DNA from: Hahella sp050299855
GTDB lineage: Bacteria; Pseudomonadota; Gammaproteobacteria; Pseudomonadales; Oleiphilaceae
Length of the DNA stretch: 64,000 nucleotides
Assembly: GCA_050299855.1 (NCBI GenBank)
Contig: JBNKWQ010000020.1
Location: 1 to 64,000 of the forward strand
Reading direction: 5' to 3'
The position numbers and the translations under genes are program-made. The notes beneath the pieces were generated by a model, which made no database searches, was not told the DNA's origin, and saw only the letters and a list, made by a program, of their open reading frames with translations. The number at the start of each line of letters is the position of its first letter. The stretch's first letter is position 1. Shown in pieces: positions 33,606 through 42,533 of this stretch.

Positions 33606-35989
33606 GGTGTCACCTGCTCCCCGGTTGCCGTTTCGGATCCGGCAATAGAAGCCAAATGCCGACGGGTATTTTCAACTGCCCAGAGTACCCGTTCCGGCGT
33701 GGCTGGTGGATCCAGCGGCGGTGCATAACGGTAGTCCGCCAGACTGGCAATGGCGTTGCGAATCGCTGACCACACGGATATGGGCAACATTAACGGTGGT
33801 TCACCCACCGCTTTAGAGCGGTATATAGTAGCTTCGGCATTAGGGAGATTCTGCGCCAGACTGACCCGGAAGTCTTCCGGCACATCACCCGCAGTGGGGA
33901 TTTTATAGTTAGCCGGGCCGTTGGAAATCAGCTCGCCACGGTCATTCCAGAGTAATTCCTCTGTGGTGAGCCAGCCCATACCCTGAATAAAACCTCCCTC
34001 TATCTGACCGATATCTATGGCCGGGTTCAAAGAAGTGCCGACGTCATGCAGGATATCGACCCGCAGTACTTTGTACTCTCCGGTCAGGGTATCGACGATC
34101 ACTTCAGAAGCGGAGACGCCATTGGCGTAATAAAAGAACGGGCGGCCCTTGCCGGTGGCTCTGTCGTAGTGAATTTTGGGCGTCTTGTAGTAACCAGTGG
34201 AGGACAGTGAAACCCGGCTCTGGTAAGCCAGCTGGACAAACTCCGCAAAGGGAATCCAAAGCTCACCCGCAACCACATGATTGCTGTCAAAACGAACCGT
34301 CTCAGCGGCCACCTGATAATGTTCGCAAGCAAAGTCGATCAGGCGCTGCTTGATGGTTTGGCAGGCATCACGGGCCGCCATGCCGTTAAGGTCAGACCCC
34401 GAAGACGCGGCAGTCGGCGAGGTATTGGGAACCTTGTCCGTGCGGGTGGCGGAAACGGCAATGGTTTCCAGGTCTACCTGAAATTCCTGCGCCACTACCT
34501 GGGCCACTTTGGTGAACAGCCCCTGTCCCATCTCTGTGCCGCCATGGTTAAGCAGGATGCTGCCATCGGTATAAATATGCAGCAGGGCACCTGCCTGATT
34601 AAGGTGCTGCACGGTGAAGGAGATACCAAACATCACCGGTGTCAGTGAAAGGCCCTTTTTCAGAATCGGATTCTGGCGGTTGAATTCGGCAATCGCCGTT
34701 TTTCTGGCGTGATAGTCCGAGTTGGCTTCCAGTTGTTCGATCATCTCCCGCAATGGAAAATCTTCCACCCGTTGTCCGTAATGCATGGTGTTACGGTCAT
34801 CATGACCGAACAGATTATGTTTACGAACCTGCAAAGGGTCCAGGCCGAGATGATAGGCAATGTCCTCCACCATCTGCTCCCCGAGAATCATCCCCTGGGG
34901 ACCGCCAAATCCGCGAAAGGCCGTATTGGAAACGGTATGGGTTTTACAGCGGTAGCCGGTGACTTCAGCATCACCCAGATAATAGGCGTTACCGGCATGG
35001 AACATGGCACGGTCGACAATGGCATCGGACAAATCGGGAGAATTACCACACTTGCCACTCACGCTCATTTTCGTCCCTAGAATCCGACCCCGGTCATCAA
35101 AGCCGACGCGATAGGAATTCAAAAAGTCATGGCGCTTACCGGTCATCACCATGTCGTCCTGGCGCGACATGCGATACTTCACCGGGCTGCCGGTCCTGGC
35201 AGCCAATACGGCGGCAATACAGGCCAAAGGTGCTGCCTGGGTTTCCTTGCCGCCAAAGCCTCCGCCCATGCGGCGCACTTCCACCTGTATCAGATGGATG
35301 GGCAGCCCAAGCACTTCCGCCACCAGTTTCTGCACTTCGGTCGGATGCTGGGAGGAGGTGTACACCATCATGCCCCCATCTTCCGTGGGAACTGCCGTAG
35401 CAACTTGCCCTTCCAGGTAAAAATGTTCCTGGCCTTTTACATACTGGGTGCCTTCCAGCTGATGAGGCGCTGAGGCGATTGCGGCATCCGCATCACCACT
35501 TTTCTGGGTATGCGGCGGACGCACATAGAACTGCTGCGCCAGACTGGTTTGCACCGTTAGAACGGCAGGTAATTCTTCATAAGTGATCTGTGCCAGCTTC
35601 ACCGCCTGTCTGGCAGCTTCGTGGGACTCGGCAGCCACTGCAAAGATCGGCTGCCCGACATATTCGCATTCTTCCTGCACCAGCATCGGATCCCCCGGAA
35701 ATACGGGGCCAATATCCAGCTCACCGGGAACATCGTCGGCGGTAATCACAGCCACAACGCCTGGCGCTGCGGCGACCTGACTCAAATTCATTGACCGGAT
35801 GCAGGCATGGGCATGGGCACTGCCACCAACGGCTACATGTAATGTGCCCTGAATTTCGGGTATGTCATCCACATACAGGGCTTTGCCGGTGACATGTTTG
35901 AGCCCGCTTTCATGTTCGGCTCCGGTTCCCACCTGACCTTTGGCGGGGCGGGAACGCAGGGGTATGGATGTTTCCACCGGTTTACGCAT
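33602..35989 (-). CDS. xdhB: Xanthine dehydrogenase, molybdopterin-binding subunit
   Basis: XdhB holds the molybdenum site that oxidises hypoxanthine and xanthine to urate. The product has 795 residues from ATG 35989, with AGGA nine bases upstream and an 8-base overlap with xdhA. Motifs include GGFGGKETQAAPLA, the FRGFGGPQG arginine segment, GGTEMGQGLFTKV and the Glu-containing KAVGEPPLML (catalytic Glu). The longer frame to 36025 lacks support. Confidence 0.95.
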   Translation of the reverse strand: MRKPVETSIPLRSRPAKGQVGTGAEHESGLKHVTGKALYVDDIPEIQGTLHVAVGGSAHAHACIRSMNLSQVAAAPGVVAVITADDVPGELDIGPVFPGDPMLVQEECEYVGQPIFAVAAESHEAARQAVKLAQITYEELPAVLTVQTSLAQQFYVRPPHTQKSGDADAAIASAPHQLEGTQYVKGQEHFYLEGQVATAVPTEDGGMMVYTSSQHPTEVQKLVAEVLGLPIHLIQVEVRRMGGGFGGKETQAAPLACIAAVLAARTGSPVKYRMSRQDDMVMTGKRHDFLNSYRVGFDDRGRILGTKMSVSGKCGNSPDLSDAIVDRAMFHAGNAYYLGDAEVTGYRCKTHTVSNTAFRGFGGPQGMILGEQMVEDIAYHLGLDPLQVRKHNLFGHDDRNTMHYGQRVEDFPLREMIEQLEANSDYHARKTAIAEFNRQNPILKKGLSLTPVMFGISFTVQHLNQAGALLHIYTDGSILLNHGGTEMGQGLFTKVAQVVAQEFQVDLETIAVSATRTDKVPNTSPTAASSGSDLNGMAARDACQTIKQRLIDFACEHYQVAAETVRFDSNHVVAGELWIPFAEFVQLAYQSRVSLSSTGYYKTPKIHYDRATGKGRPFFYYANGVSASEVIVDTLTGEYKVLRVDILHDVGTSLNPAIDIGQIEGGFIQGMGWLTTEELLWNDRGELISNGPANYKIPTAGDVPEDFRVSLAQNLPNAEATIYRSKAVGEPPLMLPISVWSAIRNAIASLADYRYAPPLDPPATPERVLWAVENTRRHLASIAGSETATGEQVTP

Positions 35990-37607
35990 GAGGTTGTTCC
36001 TGCCCTGCGAATTCAGTCGCAGCAAAGAGTTCGATGCGAGTGGCCTTATTCAGATCGGCAACAGATCCTTCCAAGCCGTTACCCGCCGTCAGTTCCAGGG
36101 CACATTTCAGCAACAGATTTTCCGCCACCCGCAGCCGGTATTCACGGCTGGCACGTACATCTGTCAGAGGATTAAAATCCTGACTGACAGCCTTAGCGGC
36201 AGTTGCAAACGTCGGTACCGTTATGGGTTCACCAATAAGCGCCGTTTCCACCGTCGCGGACCGCGACGGAATGGCCGCCATACCACCAAAAGCCACGCGA
36301 GCATCAGTAATAGTAGCTGAAGAACCAGCGCAAGCAGACGGCTGATCCAGCTTCAGCCAGACCGCCAGCAATACGGCGGAAATATCATCTTCCAGCCGTT
36401 TGGAAATTTTGTAGACCTTCAGCACTTCGTCTTCGGCCAGCTTGGGCATTCGAATACTGCGGATGTATTCACCCGGCTGCAGATCCGTTTGTTTGTAGCC
36501 CAGGAAGAATTTCGATAACGGCAGCCACCGCACACCGCCTTCTCTGGCCAATTGAATGTCAGCATCCAGTGCTAGTAATACCGGAGGCGTGTCGCCAATC
36601 GGTGAGGCATTGCCGATATTGCCGCCCAGAGTCCCCTGATTGCGGATCTGGCGTGACCCCAAACGCTTCAGCAGCGCTTCAAATTCCGGATACTGCTGCC
36701 GGAGCAGCGGTTCAAGCTGGGAGTAGGTTACTGCAGCACCAATCTCGATGCTGTCCTGGGAGTCTGTAATAGTCTTCAGCGTGGGGATATCCCCGAGATA
36801 GAGGGTTTTTGCAAAGGACTTCAGTTGCTGAGTGACTTCCAAAGCCAGGTCTGTCGCTCCTGCCACCAATCGGGCATCAGGATGTTGCGCCAAGAGTCGG
36901 CTTAAAGCTTCCTCTGTGACGGGACAGACTGAAAACTCATTCGCTGCAATATCTGATTCTGTCGCGGATGAACCTGTGAGATGTGCTTCGGCAGGCGGCT
37001 GCCAGATGTCGACACCATCGGCGTAGTCCGGTTCTGCCATGGACAACATCCTCTCCCCTGCCTCAATAATCGGACGGTATCCAGTACAGCGACAGAGATT
37101 GCCGGAAAGCGCCTCCAGTATATCGTGCCGTCTGACCTCATTCTCGATATGTCCGGTATTTGCCTGATGGTGCAGGCCTGCCAGGGACATGACGAAGCCG
37201 GGGGTACAAAATCCACACTGGGAACCATGGCATTCCACCATCACCTGCTGGGCGGGATGAATCTGCTCTCCTTCGGCGAGCGCCTCCACCGTCAATACGG
37301 CTTTGCCGTTAAGTTGGGACATCAGGGTGATGCAGCTGTTGGCGCTGTTGAAATACCAGTGCTGGCTTCCTTCACTTTTCTGTTCATCCCTATCACTACC
37401 CTGTTCATCCCTACCACTGTCCTCACCGGTTCTGCCGATACCCCCCGGTGGTTGACCGATCAATACTGTGCAGGCCCCACAGTCCCCCGAAGCGCAACCT
37501 TCCTTGGTACCCATCAAACCTTCAAGAGTGCGCAGGTATCGCAATAATGTCATAGAGGGGTCGACGGGTGAGCACTCGCGCCAGACACCGTTTAAGCAAA
37601 ATGAAAT
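35982..37607 (-). CDS. xdhA: Xanthine dehydrogenase, iron-sulfur/FAD subunit
   Basis: XdhA carries two [2Fe-2S] clusters and FAD and passes electrons from XdhB to NAD+. Cluster motifs are EGCASGDCGACTV and CGFCTPGF...LCRCTGY, and the FAD-binding part has LGSRQIRNQGTLGGNIGNASP. The frame to 37688 opens with TTG and adds 27 odd residues. GTG 37607 gives the family-like start VISFCLNGVW with AGG seven bases upstream, so I use it (541 residues). A hydrophilic insertion between the cluster motifs (GEDSGRDEQGSDRDEQKSEG) comes from a 21-base tandem repeat. Confidence 0.92.
   Translation of the reverse strand: MSFCLNGVWRECSPVDPSMTLLRYLRTLEGLMGTKEGCASGDCGACTVLIGQPPGGIGRTGEDSGRDEQGSDRDEQKSEGSQHWYFNSANSCITLMSQLNGKAVLTVEALAEGEQIHPAQQVMVECHGSQCGFCTPGFVMSLAGLHHQANTGHIENEVRRHDILEALSGNLCRCTGYRPIIEAGERMLSMAEPDYADGVDIWQPPAEAHLTGSSATESDIAANEFSVCPVTEEALSRLLAQHPDARLVAGATDLALEVTQQLKSFAKTLYLGDIPTLKTITDSQDSIEIGAAVTYSQLEPLLRQQYPEFEALLKRLGSRQIRNQGTLGGNIGNASPIGDTPPVLLALDADIQLAREGGVRWLPLSKFFLGYKQTDLQPGEYIRSIRMPKLAEDEVLKVYKISKRLEDDISAVLLAVWLKLDQPSACAGSSATITDARVAFGGMAAIPSRSATVETALIGEPITVPTFATAAKAVSQDFNPLTDVRASREYRLRVAENLLLKCALELTAGNGLEGSVADLNKATRIELFAATEFAGQEQPHA
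37380..37421. repeat. 21-base tandem repeat inside xdhA
   Basis: Two adjacent 21-base units (each starting CTGTTCATCCCTA on the plus strand) differ at a few positions and encode a repeated acidic DEQ-containing segment in XdhA. The length is a multiple of three, so the frame is kept. Confidence 0.8.
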
Positions 37608-37688
37608 CACATGGCGACCTATCAACAGTTGATAAAACACTGATCCATCAGTACTAGCAATTTTCTGACCATTCAGACAGGTTTTCAA

Positions 37689-38086
37689 TAGAAAACCCTA
37701 ATCTGACATAAGACTGTTTTGTTATCTAAACACTATCTGTATGTTTTAAATAGAATAATGAAATATTCAATCGGCGTCGATTAAAGCATAGCCTTAACAA
37801 GGCTCACAATATTTTCTTGACCAATCGATCAGTATGCACCAGATTGAGACTTCAGAAGAGCCCTGCGCCCAAAGTTAGCGCGCATTGAGGATCACTTTTA
37901 CCACCTCATTTCTCTCTTACTACTCATTTCTCTCTTACTATATAGCGTACGGCGTGCGAAAAGTTTAATAACAACAAGAAAATCAGCGAGGTATGACATC
38001 CACCATGCAATTTCCTTTCAGTTACGCGATAATTGGCTCGCCTATTGCTTTTGGCTTTTCTTGTCTAAATGGTCAGGTTATAAGAA
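37689..38086. promoter_or_regulatory. Divergent control region between the xdh operon and the nucleoside ABC operon
   Basis: About 400 bases that must hold both promoters. TTGACCAATCGATCAG at 37817-37832 partly matches the RutR-type consensus (TTGACCA...TGGTCAA), with a good left half and a poor right half; AAATGGTCAGG near 38070 could be another half. An 18-base unit starting CTCATTTCTCTC is perfectly duplicated in tandem at 37905-37922 and 37923-37940. A RutR-like regulator gene is encoded downstream of the ABC genes. Binding is inferred only. Confidence 0.4.
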
Positions 38087-39631
38087 ATGAAAAACCGGCT
38101 TGAGCTACTTGGTATTACCAAGCGCTATCCTGGGTGTATTGCCAATCAGTCAATTTCGGTCAATGTTTCTGAGGGTGAAATTCACGCCCTGCTCGGAGAA
38201 AACGGCGCCGGAAAAAGCACCCTGATGAAAATTATTTATGGGGTGGTCAAAGCCGACGAAGGCGAAATGATCTGGGAAGGTAACGCTGTCGACATTTCCG
38301 GCCCGGCTCATGCTCGCGAGTTGGGCATCGGCATGGTGTTTCAGCATTTTTCATTGTTTGAAACCCTGACGGTGGCGGAAAACATTGCACTCAGCTTACC
38401 GAAAGAACAGGCCGGCTCACTGGATACTTTGAAAACCCGGATCATTGAAGTTTCCAAGCGCTACGGCATGAAGCTTGACCCCGACCGCTATGTACACACG
38501 CTGTCCATCGGTGAGCAGCAACGGGTGGAAATAGTCCGCTGCCTGCTGCAAAACCTGAAACTGCTGATTCTCGATGAACCAACCTCTGTACTCACCCCCC
38601 AGGAAGTGGATAAACTTTTCCAGACGCTGAGACAACTGGCCTCCGAAGGCTGCAGCATTCTGTTTATTTCGCACAAGCTGGATGAGGTCCGGGCTCTTTG
38701 CCATAACGCCACCATATTGCGTGGCGGCAGGGTATCCGGAGATTGCGATCCGCAACAGGCCACGACCGAGCAAATTGCCCGCTTGATGGTCGGGGAAGAC
38801 ACACCGTTCGACAAGCATTTCAGTAAAGCGGAAGGGGGCGAACCGCGCCTGGAAGTGAAGGATCTGGCATTCAAATCCGATGATCCGTTTTCCACACCCA
38901 TCAGGGATATTTCCTTTACGGTCAGATCCGGTGAAATTATGGGAATAGCGGGTGTGGCAGGTAACGGCCAGGAAGAATTGCTGAGCCTGATCAGCGGCGA
39001 ACAACGCTGCCGGGCGGAAGAAGTGGTACTGAATGGCCAACCGATTGGCATCCTGCATCCTGACCAGCGTCGCAAACTCGGCATCGGCGTCGTGCCTGAA
39101 GAACGATTAGGCCGGGGCGCCGTACCCAACCATTCGCTGGTGCAGAACTCCCTGCTAACCGGTTTCCTTAGCGGCCTGTCCCAATATGGCTGGGTGCATT
39201 ATCACAAGGTCAGGGATTTCGCTGCCCGGATTGTCAGTGACTTCAATGTGAAATCTGACGGTGTCAATGCCCAGGCTAAAAGCCTGTCCGGCGGTAACCT
39301 GCAGAAATTCATTATTGGCCGGGAGATACTGCAGTCTCCTACTCTGCTGGTCTGTTCCCACCCGACCTGGGGCGTGGATGTAGGCGCCGCACTGGTGATT
39401 CACGAGGCGTTGATTCACCTAAGGGACCAAGGCGCTGCGGTACTGGTGTTATCAGAGGATATTGAAGAGTTGTACAAAATCTGTGACCGCATCGGCGCTA
39501 TCTGCGACGGCAGGTTATCCCCCATCCGACCCACTGACAATGTATCCATTGAATTGCTGGGGCAATGGATGACCGGAGAGTTCGACGCTTCCGGCGACCT
39601 GCAGGAAGTATCGGAGACCTCTTATGTTTAA
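38087..39631 (+). CDS. Nucleoside/purine-type ABC transporter, double ATP-binding protein
   Basis: The 514-residue protein has two nucleotide-binding domains in tandem, as in the YufO/NupA and sugar-importer class. The first has Walker A GENGAGKST, signature LSIGEQQR and Walker B LILDEPTSVL. The second has a degenerate Walker A (GVAGNGQEE), signature LSGGNLQK and an atypical LLVCSHPTWGVD, as is common in this class. It is followed, with an 8-base overlap, by the first permease gene. The divergent purine operon points to purine bases or nucleosides as substrate. Confidence 0.9.
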   Translation: MKNRLELLGITKRYPGCIANQSISVNVSEGEIHALLGENGAGKSTLMKIIYGVVKADEGEMIWEGNAVDISGPAHARELGIGMVFQHFSLFETLTVAENIALSLPKEQAGSLDTLKTRIIEVSKRYGMKLDPDRYVHTLSIGEQQRVEIVRCLLQNLKLLILDEPTSVLTPQEVDKLFQTLRQLASEGCSILFISHKLDEVRALCHNATILRGGRVSGDCDPQQATTEQIARLMVGEDTPFDKHFSKAEGGEPRLEVKDLAFKSDDPFSTPIRDISFTVRSGEIMGIAGVAGNGQEELLSLISGEQRCRAEEVVLNGQPIGILHPDQRRKLGIGVVPEERLGRGAVPNHSLVQNSLLTGFLSGLSQYGWVHYHKVRDFAARIVSDFNVKSDGVNAQAKSLSGGNLQKFIIGREILQSPTLLVCSHPTWGVDVGAALVIHEALIHLRDQGAAVLVLSEDIEELYKICDRIGAICDGRLSPIRPTDNVSIELLGQWMTGEFDASGDLQEVSETSYV

Positions 39632-40730
39632 ATTGATAACAGGGTTTAGCCTTGAAAAGCGGCCTGCCGATTCACGGTTAATGGCCTATCTTTCACCCCT
39701 GATGGCGATTTCACTGACCCTGATCAGCGGCGCTATCCTGTTCGCTGTTCTGGGACAACCTCCGGGGCACGCACTCTACACTTTCTTTGTTTCCCCGCTC
39801 ACCGACCTTTACGGCTGGTCGGAGCTGGGAGTAAAAGTCGCCCCGCTTCTTCTTTGCGCACTGGGTCTGACCCTCTGCTATCGCGCCAAGGTCTGGAATA
39901 TTGGTGCTGAAGGGCAATTTATTATCGGCGGGCTTGGCGGTGGTTATCTTGCCTTACAATTCGGCGAGACGGAATCCGCCTGGGTGCTGCCCATGGTGAT
40001 GATCTTCGGCAGTTTTTGCGGCATGGCCTGGGCAGGTATTGCCGCGTTACTGAAAACCCGCTTCAACTGTAATGAAGTGCTGACCACCATCATGCTGAAT
40101 TACATTGCCCTCAACTGGCTGCTGTATTCGGTACATGGCCCGCTGAAAGATCCTGCCGGCTTTAACTTTCCCGAGTCGGCATTGTTTTCCGCTTCGGCGA
40201 CGCTTCCCCCCTTGCTGGAAGATTACCGGGTCAGTGTCAGTCTGGCATTTGCGCTGATATTACTGGCCGTCATCTGGACCTTGCTGTCGCGCACCATGAT
40301 CGGTTTTCAGATTAGCGTGCTGGGTGAAGACGCCAAGGCGGCGCACTTCGCCGGCTTCCGTGAGCACCGTTTGATTTGGCTGGTTCTGCTGATGTGCGGT
40401 GCGCTGGCAGGTCTGGCGGGTGTGGCCGAAGTCAGCGGCCAGATAGGACAACTGACCCCTTATATTTCACCCGGCTACGGATACAGTGCCATCATTGTAG
40501 TGTTTCTGGGTCGTATGCATCCCCTGGGCATTCTATTCGGCAGCATGCTGTTGGGCTTAACCTTCCTGGGCGGGGAAATGGTGCAGATGGAAATGTCGAT
40601 GCCCAGATCCATAACCGGGCTGTTCCAGGGCATGTTGCTGTTTTACCTGCTGGCCTGCGACCTCTTTATCGGCTACCGAATTAAACGCCAACACAGTGCG
40701 GCCAAAGTGGCGACCGCCGCCAGATCCTGA
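39624..40730 (+). CDS. ABC transporter permease (nucleoside type, subunit 1)
   Basis: The 368-residue membrane protein has about ten helices and the family features YRAKVWNIGAEGQFIIGG and VLTTIMLNYIALNWL, with GFRISVLGEDAKAAHFAG-like GFQISVLGEDAKAAHFAG facing the ATPase. It matches the YufP-like half of the BmpA-dependent nucleoside importers. It overlaps the ATPase gene by 8 bases and leads into the second permease. Confidence 0.9.
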   Translation: MFKLITGFSLEKRPADSRLMAYLSPLMAISLTLISGAILFAVLGQPPGHALYTFFVSPLTDLYGWSELGVKVAPLLLCALGLTLCYRAKVWNIGAEGQFIIGGLGGGYLALQFGETESAWVLPMVMIFGSFCGMAWAGIAALLKTRFNCNEVLTTIMLNYIALNWLLYSVHGPLKDPAGFNFPESALFSASATLPPLLEDYRVSVSLAFALILLAVIWTLLSRTMIGFQISVLGEDAKAAHFAGFREHRLIWLVLLMCGALAGLAGVAEVSGQIGQLTPYISPGYGYSAIIVVFLGRMHPLGILFGSMLLGLTFLGGEMVQMEMSMPRSITGLFQGMLLFYLLACDLFIGYRIKRQHSAAKVATAARS

Positions 40731-40739
40731 GGAGTTGTC

Positions 40740-41666
40740 ATGGACATTGATCTGATTACCAATATTCTGTTTGCCACGCTGCGCACAGGCACGCCGCTGA
40801 TATTAATTGCCCTGGGCGAAATGGTCTGCGAAAAATCCGGTGTACTGAACCTGGGCCAAGAAGGCATGTTACTCATGGGGGCTGTCGTCGGCTTCATGTT
40901 TGCCGTCATAACCGGTAACACCTGGATCGGACTGGCGGCAGCCATTGTGGGCGGCATGTTGATGTCGGGGCTTTTCGGGTTGCTGGCCATCACATTGGTG
41001 GCCAATCAGGTGGCAACAGGACTGGCGCTGACCATTTTCGGGATCGGTTTGTCAGCCTTCCTGGGAACCAACTATGTGGGCATGGGCATTGAGGGTATCG
41101 GTCCACTGGCACTGCCACTGCTGAGCGATATTCCGTTGATTGGGAAAATATTGTTTTCCCATGACCCTATCGTTTACCTGTCGTGGATTATTTTTGCTGC
41201 CATCTACTGGATGTTCCGTAAATCCCGTGTCGGCCTGATCATTCGGGCGGTAGGTGAAAATCCGGAAAGCGCCAATGCCATCGGCATGCCGGTCATGAAA
41301 GTACGTTACGCTGCCGTTTTATTCGGCGGTATGATGACCGGTCTGGCAGGGGGTTATCTGTCGCTTTCCTACACACCGTTGTGGACTGAAGGTATGTCAG
41401 CAGGCCGTGGCTGGATTGCCCTGGCACTGGTGGTATTTGCCAGCTGGAAAGCAGAGCGGGTGATGCTGGGCGCTTATCTGTTTGGTCTGGCAAGTATCAT
41501 GCATCTGATACTACAGGGACTCGGCTTCGATATTTCACCGAACCTGTTGGCCATGCTGCCTTACCTGGCCACCATCATCGTACTGATGATCATTGCCAGT
41601 GATGCCATGAAATCCAAACTGAATACGCCGTTGGCCCTTGGCCAGCCATACCGGCCTCAAATCTAG
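40740..41666 (+). CDS. ABC transporter permease (nucleoside type, subunit 2)
   Basis: The 308-residue membrane protein shows CEKSGVLNLGQEGMLLMGA and the coupling loop RAVGENPESANAIGMPV, typical of the YufQ-like partner. A GAGGAG site lies six bases before the ATG, nine bases after the first permease. No BMP-type binding lipoprotein gene follows in this operon, although such importers normally need one. Confidence 0.9.
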   Translation: MDIDLITNILFATLRTGTPLILIALGEMVCEKSGVLNLGQEGMLLMGAVVGFMFAVITGNTWIGLAAAIVGGMLMSGLFGLLAITLVANQVATGLALTIFGIGLSAFLGTNYVGMGIEGIGPLALPLLSDIPLIGKILFSHDPIVYLSWIIFAAIYWMFRKSRVGLIIRAVGENPESANAIGMPVMKVRYAAVLFGGMMTGLAGGYLSLSYTPLWTEGMSAGRGWIALALVVFASWKAERVMLGAYLFGLASIMHLILQGLGFDISPNLLAMLPYLATIIVLMIIASDAMKSKLNTPLALGQPYRPQI

Positions 41667-41704
41667 GAAGCCGGCCCACAGTCGTTTTAAGCTATGGGCG
41701 AGCG

Positions 41705-41806
41705 GTTTTACGTTAGAGGCGACTGGTCTTACGTTAGGGCCGAAAGGTATTACATCAGGAGCCAAGCCGTTTTACATCAGGAGCCAAGCTGTATGGGAGC
41801 CAAGCT
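41705..41806. repeat. Degenerate 21-22-base tandem repeats before the tetR gene
   Basis: Five units start at 41705, 41726, 41747, 41769 and 41791 (the last is short). They read like GTTTTACATCAGGAGCCAAG with drift. The later units contain GGAG, and the last one supplies the ribosome binding site of the downstream gene. They sit between the permease stop and the regulator start. Confidence 0.75.
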
Positions 41807-41808
41807 AT

Positions 41809-42489
41809 ATGGTAGATAATGCCCGCACGATCAGCACCAGTCCGGAGAAACCGGCCGATGCACAAGTCGGCAAAGATACCAAGGATAGTATCCGCGTCCA
41901 GAACATGCGCAAGATTATACGCGCAGCAGAGCTGGAATTTGTGCGGCATGGCTACAAGGGCACCAGCATGCAGGCCATTGCTGACCGTGCGGAACTGCCC
42001 AAGGCCAATATTCATTACTATTTCAAAAGTAAAGCCAAGCTGTATAACTGTGTGCTGGAAAACATCACCCAGCTTTGGAATGCCACCCTGGCGGACCTGT
42101 CTGAAGATGACGATCCCGCCACTGTGCTGAAGCGCTATATTCGCACCAAAGTGGAATTGTCCATGACCTACCCTGAAGCTTCAAAAATCTACGCGATGGA
42201 GGTGATTCAGGGCGCTCCCCACCTGCAGGAACAATTGCGCAAACATACCCGGCAATGGATGCGGGAACGGGTAAAAATCATGGAGAGCTGGATTGCCCAA
42301 GGCAAGATGAAGCCGGTCAACCCCACCCATCTGATTTTCCTGATCTGGTCATCGACCCAACACTATGCGGACTTTGACACCCAGGTGCTGAACATTACCA
42401 ACCAGCGTGAATATGAGCAGGACGATATTGAAGCCATCACCAAATTTCTCTGTGACGTTATATTGAGTGGCTGCGACCTGGCGGTCTGA
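41809..42489 (+). CDS. TetR family regulator (RutR-like)
   Basis: The 226-residue product has a polar N-terminal tail of about 35 residues, then a TetR helix-turn-helix (KIIRAAELEFVRHGYKGTSM, then QAIADRAELPKANIHYYFKSK) and a ligand-binding domain resembling RutR (LENITQLWNATLADL..). I chose ATG 41809 with GGGAG upstream; the longer frame to 41638 reads through the repeat tract. Its place after the purine-type importer, and a partial TTGACCA site in the divergent control region, suggest that it senses a purine or pyrimidine and controls both operons. Confidence 0.82.
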   Translation: MVDNARTISTSPEKPADAQVGKDTKDSIRVQNMRKIIRAAELEFVRHGYKGTSMQAIADRAELPKANIHYYFKSKAKLYNCVLENITQLWNATLADLSEDDDPATVLKRYIRTKVELSMTYPEASKIYAMEVIQGAPHLQEQLRKHTRQWMRERVKIMESWIAQGKMKPVNPTHLIFLIWSSTQHYADFDTQVLNITNQREYEQDDIEAITKFLCDVILSGCDLAV

Positions 42490-42533
42490 CACCTGCTACA
42501 CGGACGGGCCTGTTTCAACGGATCCTACTGCCA

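Noticed and set aside
36981..37547. 188-residue plus-strand ORF
   Set aside because: Antisense to xdhA, whose cluster motifs are certain.
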